64,000 nt of DNA from Melampsora larici-populina 98AG31 (lineage: Eukaryota > Basidiomycota > Pucciniomycetes > Pucciniales > Melampsoraceae): positions 136,691-200,690 of the forward strand of contig NW_006768809.1 of assembly GCF_000204055.1 (NCBI RefSeq), given 5' to 3'. Below the pieces are notes generated by a model, which was not told where the DNA came from, made no database searches, and saw nothing but the letters and a program-made list of their open reading frames with translations. Positions 1-11,900 of this stretch are shown piece by piece (the stretch's first letter is position 1; each line of letters opens with the position of its first letter). Position numbers and translations under genes: made by a program.

Positions 1-1598
1 TTGATACAGTCCAGCGGTTGCTTGGATGTCTGAATCCTTTTGCTTAATTCCGTTTCTCGAGACAATTTGAGTGTTTCTGTTTGGGTTCCCGTGGTGAAAG
101 ATTTATAGACACCATAAATGATTTGTGACGTAATAGCTCTTGCATTCGAGAATCCTTATCTGGACACTTTTCATCTGGTTTGATTTTTCCCCAGGTTTAT
201 CGCACCGTCCAATCTATCTCTCCTGTCCACTCCGATTATCTAATCGCGTACTTTCCCTGGAGTCAACTTTTGGAAAAACCAAGTGGATCCGTATTTTTTA
301 ACAGCAGATTTGGTAAAGCTTGGCACCAATTCCTTATCAATTTCCTCGAGTTTCGCATTGAGAGTCTAGAGATCATCACTAATCTCACGTCCTTCAAGCT
401 CAGATCTTTTTGAAAGTCATATCTTATATTTCTTCAACTTGAGGGTAACTTGATCGAATCACAGGATAGAGAGTTTACACCTGAGATTTCCTCTTGAAAA
501 AAGTTCATGATCAAGCTTGTCAGATTTACTGCTGATCTTCATCATCAATCAACTTTCTCACCTCTACAATCCATCCAGTCCTTAAGACTTGAAAACTGAT
601 TTCCATTTACCATTCTGAATCATCTTTCAAATCGATTTCAGTTCTTTTGGTTTGATTTCAATCGATTTCCGGTCAACAGCTCATTCACTGATCAATAACA
701 TCTGGCACATAGTCAAGTTGAGTCAGTCTCATATTTCTCTTGATCTTCTGTCTTTACCTACCTCAACCTCTTCATTCCATTTCTATCTTTCTCTTTCTCT
801 TCTTCATCATCACCTTCATCAGTTCATTTCCCTGGTTCTTGATTTTCATCTTCAAGATTGCAGATTGCAACGTTCCAATCCACTCCATCCAGTCTGGTTC
901 GTTCTCATCCCCTGACTCACATTTCACTTTCATCTCATCAGAACAAATGTCAAGTCTTTAAACTTTCACCCGCTATCACTAATCAGCTTCTGTCTGATTT
1001 CCCCGGTCAAATCTTGTTAGTGTTTTGATTCAAACAAATCTTACCTGTCTACTCGAATCCAAAATCCCATGTTTCAATTCAACTGATATCATAATTCATA
1101 CTATATGTACGTAGTCACAATATAATTAATCATAATCATAATCATCACTTCATTCATCCCGTCTTGAGTAGCTTGATTATCTTTTTACAACACGAATACT
1201 TTCATTCCTTCAATCTCATCTTGAAAGTGGACCATCACTTTTTCACCTTCTGGACTTCAAACCAGAAGAGAGCATCTCATGTCAAACTCTAATCATCATA
1301 ATCCATTCATCATCTCCTAACAAAATCCACTTCCACTTTATCACAAGTTTTATCACCTGCTTTTTGATCAAGCAAACTCTGACTTGCTTCAAGCTAGAGA
1401 CTCATATAAATTTCAGATAATATATATCTCTACACTTCTCACTTCAGCCCGGAAGCTTATCATAATCAGAGCAGTTTTCCCCCTTGGTGTTATGGCTACA
1501 ACATCAGATTATAGGCTGATCTTTTTCTCATCTTTTTTTGTTATCAAATTGATCACGGTCCTTTGCCACATCACAGTTAGTCCTCAAAACAATCAAAG
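1..1598. other. Upstream region of egt1, no gene recognised
   Basis: The plus strand is pyrimidine-rich (TC, CATC and TTC runs), and the short open frames have low-complexity composition. I recognise no domain. The stretch nearest 1598 probably includes the promoter and 5' leader of the following Egt1 gene. A gene reaching in from the left edge cannot be excluded. Confidence 0.5.
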
Positions 1599-4500
1599 AT
1601 GATCCCTACAGCGCACCATCCAACAATCTCTACCACCAGACCGTTGACGCCTGAAGAAGAAATAGCCATGAGAGTTCAAACTTCGATCATTGATTTACGC
1701 AATTCCTCTTGCTCTTCATCCTCTTCAGCTTCAACATCCGATTCTTCAGTGCCTTCAGAAGTTCCCTCTGATCCACTTTTACAAGATATTGTCACTAAGC
1801 TTTCATCCACTCAAATTATCATACCTGGGCCACTTCCTCAAGATCGCCTTTACAGTTACGAAAAATCTATTCCTACTGGTGCGTTTCATTTCCTTTACAT
1901 CATCTATATCCTCTCACAAATCAACCCAATCACCAGAATACAGGATTTAGCTATATTCATACATTTCAAACGCGCCTTACAAAGACCCCCATTCCAACTC
2001 TAACAACATCTCTCTCAGTTCATGTACCAATTTTTCTGTGTGAGGGGCCGACACGCGTAACTGACTTGAATTTTAATTTTCTTTGTTTGTGATCCCGGAT
2101 CAGTGGTGTTATGTGAGACTTTCCATACGCAATCAATTCCAGATTGCATATTCGCTGATCCCCTGCTTAACTTCCACTCATAGATGATCATCTCGGACTT
2201 GAGCTGTACGACCAGATCACCGCTACTCATGATTACTACGTCAGTCATGCAATATTTTTCGTCACTTATCAGATTTCTGGAAAGTAGAGACATACTTATT
2301 TTGCACCTGTGTGTATGTGTCTTGTAGCCTTACGGTACCGAATTGCAAATCTTCAAACGACATGGAGCCGAGATTGTGAGTTTCGGGGTCTTCTCATTTT
2401 CCACTTTTCCCGTCTATCAAATGTATCACTTCTTTGAGCTGCACATCTTGATCTAGTCAAATGGCAGCACAAGAGGATATATGCGCATATTCTCACGACC
2501 AAAAGATGGCCTTGGTCATCAGCTATCCACGCCCGACTTCCTACAAGTCTTTATCTAATATGGCACTTAGCTGTCAGGATCTGACCCAATGGTGCTGGAT
2601 CTATCGCCTGAAAGCCTGCAATATCATGTAGAATGTCAACTTACCACATTCGCCTAACAATGTATTGTGTTCTTCTTAGGCTCGCAGGCTGTGTGGACTA
2701 ACAGCAGCTGAAGTCGTAAGTCATCCCGATATCGGTCAACATCTATGTCAATCCCTTCGAAGACTCAAAGATGCGCTTCTTTGACAGGAACCCAAAGGTT
2801 GTTCGGGAGACGATGAGAATAAAGGGTGATTCGTCTCTTACAAAGTCAAAAGTCATGGAAATACCCTACGACAACCTTTCTTGACTTTAGCTGACGCTGT
2901 TGATATACTTTTTCCTCAAATATAATGCTTGGTGTAGGTCTGGGGTGGATTTGCCAGCCATGCCTCCGTTTGCGAATGGAATCTCAATGTCGATTGTCGA
3001 ATTGGGCGCCGGGTTTGTCTTCCCAAATTCCTACTCCCTTCTGATGCTTATGTGGTCTTTTCACACAAGCCCATGATTACTTGAGAGCGTACAAATGGCT
3101 ACTAAATCTTTTCAAATCCTCATGTAGCTCATTGAAAAAAACCACGCACCTCTTACGAAATGTAGCGAATCTACTGGGGTCTATCTCCAAACATGACCAC
3201 GGTGCTTTCCTATCACAGGCTGAATATTATGCTGTAAGCTATTATCAATTCTAAAAAGGCACATACAATGTGCAGTCATCAAGTCGTGATCAGAGACTGA
3301 GATGGACAACTGACGACCCCTCCCCACATCGTATATCGAAGCTTGACCTTGAATATAGCCAACTGGTTTCAACCCTCTCAGCTGTAGAGCTACAGGAAGA
3401 CAGCGGAGCAGGGCCGCTGGTCGGGGAAGAGGTCCAGACAAGAGGGATATGTGGAACTTATACCCAAGGTCTGGAATGGATCACTCATTCACTGTCAACA
3501 TCTTCCTCTAGCAACTCCGACTCAGAAACGCGTTCATCGCGGACCGACGATTCACTGGGCGGGAGTCAAGGTGATCGAAGAGCGATTCTCTGGCTGGGAT
3601 CGTCAATCGGGAACTACTCGCCGCAAGAAGCTCTCGAGTTTTTGAGAGATGAACTCAGGCCGGCTTTACATCATCAGACTCGAATCTTGATTGGAATCGA
3701 TAACTGTAAGATTCCAGAGAAAGTTGCAAAAGCTTACAACGACTCAGAAGGGGTAACACATCAGTTCATCCTCAATGGTATTACCGTCCTTGCTCGAATG
3801 CTGGGAATCGACAAGAGCATCTTGAATTCAGAGCAATTCGAATACGTCTCACGGTATAACGCGAGTATGAGTCGAAATGAGGTTAGTGTGCACAATTTTT
3901 CCCATTTATCTTCATCGATTTCACAACCTCGAGTGTTTATTTCGGCTTCTGACCACTGACCATGTAGGCCTACCTTCGAGCTCGCGAAGCCATAACGCTC
4001 ACCATCACAGCCCTAGTCACACAAGATGAAGATTCCAAGAAAGATTCAGTGATCCAAATAAAAGCTGGAGAGCTCATATTGATGGAAAAATCGTACAAGT
4101 TCACCGACGAGGAGGTTCATCAACTTTTCCACTCCGCTGGATTACGAGTCATCCAGACCTGGTCTGATCAATCTCATTTACCCTTGGCTTCAAGACCTAC
4201 TACCGGTCCAATTCACTCACTTTACTTAGTTGAACGTGCTGGATTCTCATTTGACGACCTTGCTTTTTCAAAGGTTGAGGCTCTTGAAAAAGAGGCGAGG
4301 ACGGATATGGCCATCCGCAGAATGATGATCGAACCTGGATCGTCTACATGTGAGACACTTTTCAGAGCTTTCAATTCGATGTCGGTGGACAACATGCGAG
4401 GTCTGAAGTTTGGGGACCAGCTCCAATGTCGTTTTAAGGCAATGGACCGAACAGGTAACCCCTTTTTCATACGCGTTGAATCTTCGGCACGATTTCCATA

Positions 4501-6495
4501 AAGCCTGTCTCCTTGTCAACTCAACAATGAGGCATTGGCATCCTTGATCCAAAATGGTTATATTAATCTTTGCTTCCTCGTCTTGGACCTTTGTTCAGCT
4601 CTTGAACCTAGTTCTGTGTCAGAACAGCCGGAATTCCCACGCCTGATTGATGCGAAAACGTATGCTAGAGGAAATGTGCCATCCATGAAGGAGTGGGATG
4701 AAATTTGGTCAGCTTGGGATTTGGTCACGATGGGTATCACTCCTCAAGATCTGTTATACACCAAGCCGATTGACTTGAGACATATCTGCTTATGTGAGTG
4801 ATCAAGAATTGAATCCGAGAAAGCAGACTTCACCTTCCCTCTCATCATCACTATCCCACTCTAAACAACGAGACCCTTGTCTTATTTCTCCGTTTTCTGC
4901 CATAGTCTATTTTGGACACATACCCGTCTTTGCAGACATCCATCTCAGTCGATATTTCAGCGAACCGTACAGCGAGCCTAAAAGATTCTCAGAAATCTTC
5001 GAAAGAGGCATTGATCCCGACATGGATGATCCCACCATCTGCAACGAACATTCCAAGGTACCAGAATATGAAGATGAATGGCCCAGCTTGTCAGAGATCC
5101 TCGATTTCAAGAACTCTGTACGAGCTAGAATTTCAAAAGTGTACGAATCTATTGAGAACCATTCGCTGGTTTTGAAGCGGTCCCTGGCAAGAGTTCTTTG
5201 GATGGTAAGTGTACAGTCCATTTGATAAGACTTGACCTCCAATCACCGCGAACTTGCATGAATGAAGCCGATGCCACAAGCTTGCTGCTTCAGAGTAAAT
5301 CATCGAGAAATGGAAAGTTACTGAGTTTGATCCTTTCCAATATGACGTGATGGGAACAGATATACGAGCATGAGGCCTTGCATCTCGAAACATTCTTATA
5401 TATGCTTGTTCAGCTGCCTTCCCTCAACATGCTGCCGACCTTCAGTCCACCGGATTGGAGTTCGCTTTCACGCCAATGGGACTTGGAAGCTACCACTGAT
5501 TCAGGTACAGCAGAGTTGATCGAATACTCTGACACTACCACGTTGCTGGTGGGCCATGATGACCTAGATCGGGATGATGAAAAACTAAATTTCTGCGAGA
5601 ATCATGAGTTCGGATGGGATAACGAACATCCAGCTCGGACCGAGGTAGTCGGTCCTTTCAAATTATCCCCCACGCCTATCTCCAACCTGGACTATCTAGT
5701 CTACGCACTCGAGAATTTGCCTCATGGATTGAGACTTGATGTAACAGTTGTACCAGCATCTTGGGATTACACTTTCGACTCTGATTCCGAGAGCCCGGAG
5801 CATGATATCCGAATTCGTACAATCTATGGCTTAGTGCCATTCTCAGTCGGAAAACATTGGCCAGTACAGGCATCAGGACGTCAGTTAAAAGCCTACGCAC
5901 ATCGGCGGGGTGGTCGGCTACCAGCTGCGAATGAACTGAGAGTTTACCTCAGAGATAATCCTTCAGACGGGCCGCTGAGTCCGGTTGGCTTTCGACATTG
6001 GCATCCGATCCCAGCACGAGCGGGTCAAAAAGAAGCAGATGGGGTCTGGAGAGGCGGGATGAACGGTGGTATTTGGGAATGGACGGAGACCGTCTTTGAT
6101 CGGCATGTCAATTTTCAATCAAGCCTACTCTATCCTGGTTACTCGAGTGACTTTTTCGATGGAGCACATTGGGTCCTTCTCGGTGGGAGTTGGGCAACTA
6201 TACCGAAGATTGCTCATAGGAGTAGCTTTGTGTGAGTCTTTCCGTGCATTTGCCCTTCCTTATGTTTCTTGGTGCTCTTTGCTCAACTTTGCACGGTTGT
6301 TTCATTTCTTCTTGACGAGGTTAGAAATTGGTTTCAAGCAAACGTCAGTTCCTTATCCTTTATTCTTTATTTGCTCCTAGCCGATATGCCATAGTGTGAT
6401 CATCAATGTACTGAACCTAGCTTTGACTTGTTGACGATCATTCCATGTAGTATCCTTACGTGTTCGCGGGCGCTCGAGTGGCTTATGATTATTGA
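1599..6495 (+). CDS. egt1: Ergothioneine biosynthesis protein Egt1 (fused histidine trimethyltransferase / hercynylcysteine S-oxide synthase)
   Basis: Egt1 trimethylates histidine with S-adenosylmethionine and then adds cysteine and oxygen to hercynine, the first steps to the antioxidant ergothioneine. A 15-exon model keeps frame throughout (1,034 aa): 1599-1878, 2104-2112, 2184-2239, 2328-2375, 2680-2715, 2788-2825, 2938-3012, 3128-3233, 3342-3881, 3968-4454, 4599-4793, 4906-5204, 5360-6231, 6325-6343, 6451-6495. The N-terminal half is EgtD-like: PTVVLYDHLGLELYDQI, then VELGAGSLKKT (SAM site), then LWLGSSIGNYSP. The middle is DinB-like, with GHIPVFADIHLSR and YEHEALHLET carrying the presumed iron-binding histidines. 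The C terminus is the FGE-sulfatase fold (GGIWEWTETVFD, LLGGSWAT, ending YPYVFAGARVAYDY). The start at 1599 is the first in-frame ATG of exon 1 and fixes only the poorly conserved N terminus. The residue count is somewhat above what I expect for fungal Egt1, owing to a variable linker at 4216-4600. Confidence 0.93.
2104..2112 (+). other. egt1: Predicted 9-nt microexon of egt1
   Basis: Exon 1 ends one base into a codon at 1878, and the exon at 2184 needs one preceding base. The 9 bases TGGTGTTAT, preceded by ATCAG and followed by GTGAGA, restore frame. They supply the VVLY of PTVVLYD, the conserved EgtD-family PT-x-LLYD motif. Direct joining of 1878 to 2184 would delete that motif. Confidence 0.75.
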
Positions 6496-7345
6496 TTTGA
6501 AGAGCATTTTAACTAATCAACTTGAATTTTATCAGTAAATTTATCGTAGTTTTGATTTTTCTCCTTCTTTCGCAACCACTTAGTCAGCAGCTTTCTGAAA
6601 GCATCGAACAACTCTTCCTCTGGTCAATATCTTTCTCTTGGTTTGACTGTTTGAATGGATGTAATGGCACGCATATTTGTTAGAAGTGATTTGCTGAGCG
6701 GAATATCTTGATAAGATTGTTGGTCAAGATATACACGAGGAGCTTTATGTCCACAATCCAATTTGTTTCTTGCCTTTCAAATCATTAGGATTGAACGTGA
6801 GCGCATGGGATAAGCAGCAGCCTCACAGCAGAGTGTGGTCAGATGAGTTGCTGGCATGTCAGCTTCACAATCCCACTTGACACGTGGGGCATCAATTGCT
6901 GAAGTGACAGCGATATCGAAGATGTGCAGTTTACGATCAAATTGGCATAGATAAATCCCGATAAATCATTTGGTGACTTGAGAGAGCGACCAACTTGCCT
7001 TGCAACGTTTGTTAAATTTGTTGACCATCTCGATTGATTTTCGCCTGTTTGCCCCCCTAGTGTTTTCGGCTTCATGAAACCACACGAAACCCACTCAACT
7101 TTAGTGGGACACAGGAGGAGCACGGAGACACAAAAAGCCTGGAACATAGACGCATTCTGTCAAAGGTTTCTAGGCTTGCATATCTGCGAGAAGTCAAGAG
7201 CAAAGTGGGCAGGATTTGATAATGTGACAATAGGATCGGGTGCAAGGGTATCTAAACAAATCGTACATCGGATCGAAGAATGGGTTCATGTTACAAGTTA
7301 GAGAACGAAAGAACAAGTGTAGATATAGAAAAGCTTGAATATCCT
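6496..7345. other. Intergenic between egt1 and rtf2, no gene recognised
   Basis: Both flanking genes point into this stretch, so it holds their 3' ends. A 102-residue open frame on the minus strand (7147-6839) has no recognisable domain. I see no repeat or RNA gene. Confidence 0.5.
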
Positions 7346-8448
7346 TCAAGCAGCGTAGCGAGTCCAAGTACCCCTCGTCATCCATGATTCTTTCTGTTGA
7401 CCGAGTAGCTGTTTACCGTTTTCATCTCTTGGACCGTAGATACTATTGAGAGTACTTGATGATAAGTTGACAAGACTTTGCTGGGTTTCTTTCTGAACTT
7501 CTTTGTTGATTTTCGATAAAGAAGAGGAAGCAATAGAAGATGATGGCTCATGGTCAAGTTTTGAATGAGGTACCTCTACTTTGGGCTTCTTTGTTTTAGA
7601 TCGAGTTTTATTGTTATCGAATTCTTTATTTGTTGGATTTGAATCTAGTCCGAAATCTGGACCTGTTTCGACATCTTGATTCATGTTTACCTTTCTTTTC
7701 TTTTGCTCTTTCTTTTCTAGTTTTCGTTTTTCCTTTGCTTCTTTTTCTCTTTTTCTCTGTTCAACCAATTTGATCTTCATCTTTTCTTCTTCTAATTCAT
7801 TTGGGTTAATAATCACAAACTCTAAACTTTCTTGAAGTTTTCCACAAACTGGACATTCAACCTTTTCAGTTGATTTCTCTACTTGTTTTAAACCAGTTTC
7901 AGTTAATACACAACCACAACCCATCAGATAAACCCAACGCATTTCCATCTTTCCTAATCCAGCTCCCATTTCCTTTAAACTGATCGGACAGATTCGTTTG
8001 GTTGATTGTGAATCGAAGGTTATCTTGAGGTTAATGATATCCCGAAGTGAAGTCAGATGTCCAGCTACTTGTCGACCATCTTCTCCAAAAGTATCATTAT
8101 TTAAAAGATATTCTAGTACTGATGATTTATTGTAAAGCTTTCCTAATGGATCTGAAACGATGGGTTCTTCCAAAGGTCTCTAGAAAGTTACATGAAGATA
8201 ACATGTTTCAAGGTTCAGCCTGATCAGATTGTGTAAACAGCGATGAATTTATCTGACCACTCACTTTGGAAAGGGCACAGCAATGCCAACGAGTAGATTC
8301 TTTTTGTTGCGGATCCACTTGTTCACCTCGATGTTTAGTTTTGACCAAGTCATCACGTTTCGGAATCGAACCACCATCTGAGAAAGTTAAACGTTAGTCA
8401 TGCCATTCTATGGGAATTGAAAATCGATTGAAACTTACCATTCCCCAT
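7346..8448 (-). CDS. rtf2: Replication termination factor 2 (Rtf2-type RING-like protein)
   Basis: Three exons join in frame: 8448-8439, 8377-8265 and 8179-7346 (318 aa). The protein begins MGNDGGSIPKRDDLVKTKH and continues RWHCCALSKRPLEEPIVSD, the hallmark Rtf2 N terminus. The RING-like core follows, with CPISLKEMG, then MGCGCVLTETGLKQV, then CPVCGK. Downstream is a lysine/glutamate-rich, probably coiled-coil and nuclear segment (about residues 165-210). Known Rtf2 proteins act at replication barriers and stalled forks and affect splicing in fission yeast. The start is split from the rest by a small first intron after only 10 coding bases. Rad50 lies head-to-head 473 bp away. Confidence 0.93.
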
Positions 8449-8920
8449 GTTGATTGAAATAAGTTGAGGTTGGTGGTGATTTGATGTAGTTGATGAAGTT
8501 AATTGAAAGTTGACGACGAGTTGAAACCTGAAGGCGAGCAGACGAAAACTGACAGTCAAGCTGATTCGAAGCTAAACGGTTTCTGACTTTAAGCCCTACC
8601 CTAAGCTAAGTCTATGTGTTATTTTGAAACTCGAGAAGATCTGGATTAACTTTTTTTGGTCGTGGATTGGTTTTGATCAACTTCTTTGTCTTTCTCTTGA
8701 CTCTTCAATTAGAAACCTTCAACTTGACGCCCAAACCAACCTCATACGCGTGCTCATCACTTTCAAAGGGTCCTTGTGCATCACAGGACTAAAGAACCAA
8801 TCAATCGGCGCTCTTAAATATCAAAAGTCGCGTCTGCTGACCTGTGGTCTTGATTCCTTTGAATTTGACCTCGACAGACTTATTGGGACAATCTACTTGT
8901 GACTCCATCACGAAGTCATC
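8449..8920. promoter_or_regulatory. Divergent intergenic region between rtf2 and rad50
   Basis: Only 472 bp separate the two divergent start codons, so both promoters must lie here or overlap. No specific factor site is claimed. Confidence 0.5.
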
Positions 8921-11900
8921 ATGTACGTTAAAGTGACTGAGGATAATATTACCAGTCTAGGTTGCCTACCCTCTCGGTGACTCCAAATCTTTTGATTTCC
9001 TCAGGTCGACCATCGACAAGATCGCCATTCGTGGCATCCGTAGTTTTGATCATGAGCAAATGGCAGTCATGCAATTCTACAGTCCGTTGACTGTCATCGT
9101 TGGTCACAATGGAAGTGGCAAGACAGTCAGTTTTGATCGTCTCGCCATCTGTCCTTTAAGTTGCTGGCTTATGTTGATCCACTTCTTTGGTTTTCGTCCA
9201 AGACTATCATCGAATGCTTGAAATACATCACTACTGGCGATCTACCGCCCAACGCCAAAGGAGGTGCCTTTGTGCATGATCCATCTATGGCTGGTGAATC
9301 TACTGTGATGGCAGAAGTCATGCTACGTTTCCGAAATGCAGCTGGTACAAAGTTAGTCGCCAGTCGACGTCTCCAAGTCAGCAAGAAAAAGACTGCTGGG
9401 ATCACCATGAAAACTCTTGAAGGGACCCTATCGTACAATGATGATGGCCGTGAGGGATCTAGTGCAAAGGTTTGAATCCTTAATCACTCAGTCCTCTTCT
9501 GTTGTAGAATGCAAACCTGACAAACTTTTAGAGACGGACAATATCGACCAAATGTGCCGAGATGGATATAGAACTTCCTCGACAACTTGGAATATCAAAA
9601 GCCATCCTGGAAAATGTAATCTTTTGTCATCAAGAGGAGAGTAATTGGCCATTGTCTGAACCCGCCAGTCTAAAGAAAAAGTAAGTCACCTGAAATCTCG
9701 TCTGCTTTTGTATGTTCTACTGTACTCAGCTATTCTTTTCTTTTTGGTACAGATTTGATGAGATTTTCGAGGCAACCAAGTTCGTCACCCTCAAATACTT
9801 CATCTCCCCATCAAAACGGGTATATCAAGCTTCTAAGTCTGACTATCTTATGATGATGTTTATCCAACAGATATACCAAAGCGCTTGATAACCTCAAGCT
9901 CATCAAAAAGGAAGCAACGGCGGACCTGAAAGTCGACAAGGAGAGATATTCCGCCTTGGCAACTGATAAGGCTCGTGCAGAAAAGGTTAGTATTTCTTCA
10001 TTTGACCGTAACCCACTAAGACAATCAAATACAAAGCGCAAGAAGGTGGATGAGAATGATTCAAGAAGCTCACTCCTAGAGTGCTGGTCAGTAGACCTTT
10101 GGATACTCAGCAAGGGAGTGGGGAGCCTGGATTCTTGGCGCACTCTACCTTGAGACATAAATTCATAGCAGAAATGCTGACTGAATTTTCCAAGGGGGGG
10201 GCTTAGGGATTGAGGTTTATATAATTGTGGGAAGGATCTGATTGTCGGACTGACTTTCCGTCTCTGCTTACCGTATCAGCTGCAAGCAGGTATAGATAAG
10301 ATCAAGGCAAATATCGAGAAGAAAGAGGAACGTTATGACGATTTGGATGCTCAAATCGCTGGTCTTGCCGAGGATAACAAGAAATTTTACGAGCAAGCTG
10401 TACACTATAAGGAAATTTTGAATGAGTACGAAACTTTGTCACGACAGAAAGATAATCGCGAAGAGATGGTACAGGATCTGTTGGAGGGCATGGAAGAAAT
10501 TGCAGGTGGTTCGTCCTTGATCAAATCTGTTGTGTTTCTTTCAGAACGTAGCGTCCATTTTCTGACTGACTCTTTAATGATTTAGCCACGGATGAAGACT
10601 TGAGGAATTCTCGAGAAGAATCTAGAGCTAAGTTGGAAAACCATGCAGAGAGATTGCAAGATACCAAAGATCAATTAGCCAGTCTTGAATTAGAAATAGC
10701 CAAGCTGCGACGAAGACACCAAAATAAGTTTACCGAGTTAGGTCAGTTGAAAGCTCAAACTCAGGTAATTTGATTTTGTCTTATCTTCCTCAATCTCAGT
10801 ACCACACTTCATGGATGATATTATATTGTAATTTTATCTACAGCGACACGTATCTGCATTAGAAGAAAGGCAGGACTTGGTAAGGCATCTAAGTGAACAT
10901 CATCAAATTAAAGGCTTTGAAGGCCCGATCGATGAAAGGCAAGTCGAAGAGTTCTTAAACACACTCACCGAGTCTCAGAAGAGATGTTCCTCTGAACTGG
11001 AGCAAGTGAAAGTGAGGCTTTTTACTTTGAGGTCAGGTTCACTTTTCATGAGTTGACATCGTAAGCATTTTCACTTGAATCAGCGAGAAGGAAAAAGAGC
11101 CGAAGAAAAGAAGCAAAAAGAGATCTTTGAACACAAGACGGAGGAAGGCTCGAATCGACAAAAGAAACAAGCTTTGCAGGAACAAACTGTGCGTTGGCGC
11201 AACCAAAAGATGTTTTTGTTCATTCCTCGATCCGACCACTTGCGTCTTGCTAATATCCTATTAATGTACAGGACACCACCCGGAAGCGCGTCAGGAAATT
11301 GACTGAGCAAATTGAGAGGGTCAAGATCTCTGAACATGATCTCAAAGATCAAACCGATAGTTTAAAGCAAAAACAGGATCGTTTGACAGAATTGACGAAA
11401 TGGATGACTCAATCCCAAGCTGACAACCGGATCAAAACCAAAAATGACGAAATAAAAAAACTAGAGGATGAGAAAGATGAATTACATTCAGAATTGAGTG
11501 GATTACATCGACAGTTTGATACTCGAGCGAAATTGGCTTTGAAACGTACTGATGCTAAAAAGAAAAACGATGGAATTCATACAATGTTGGGTTATATTCG
11601 ACCTTAGTTTCGATCGATGATTTCTAAACGAAATTCTCCTGATAGATGTTAGGCTGACGTTCTAGTATGATCTTTCTTTGGACTATATTAGAATTGAATC
11701 TCACGGTCCAAAATTCAAAGAATTGGTCAAAACTGAAATGACACTCGAGAATGCCGAAACGGATATTGGAAACGCCCTCCGGTATGTCATTTTCTCTGTT
11801 CGAGTGACTCGAGAGTGATGCTGAACCCTCGAATCTTGGTTTAGAGATATAGAGCGTCAATCAAGAGATACTGAAAGTGTCAACGCCACTGCTGCTCGGA

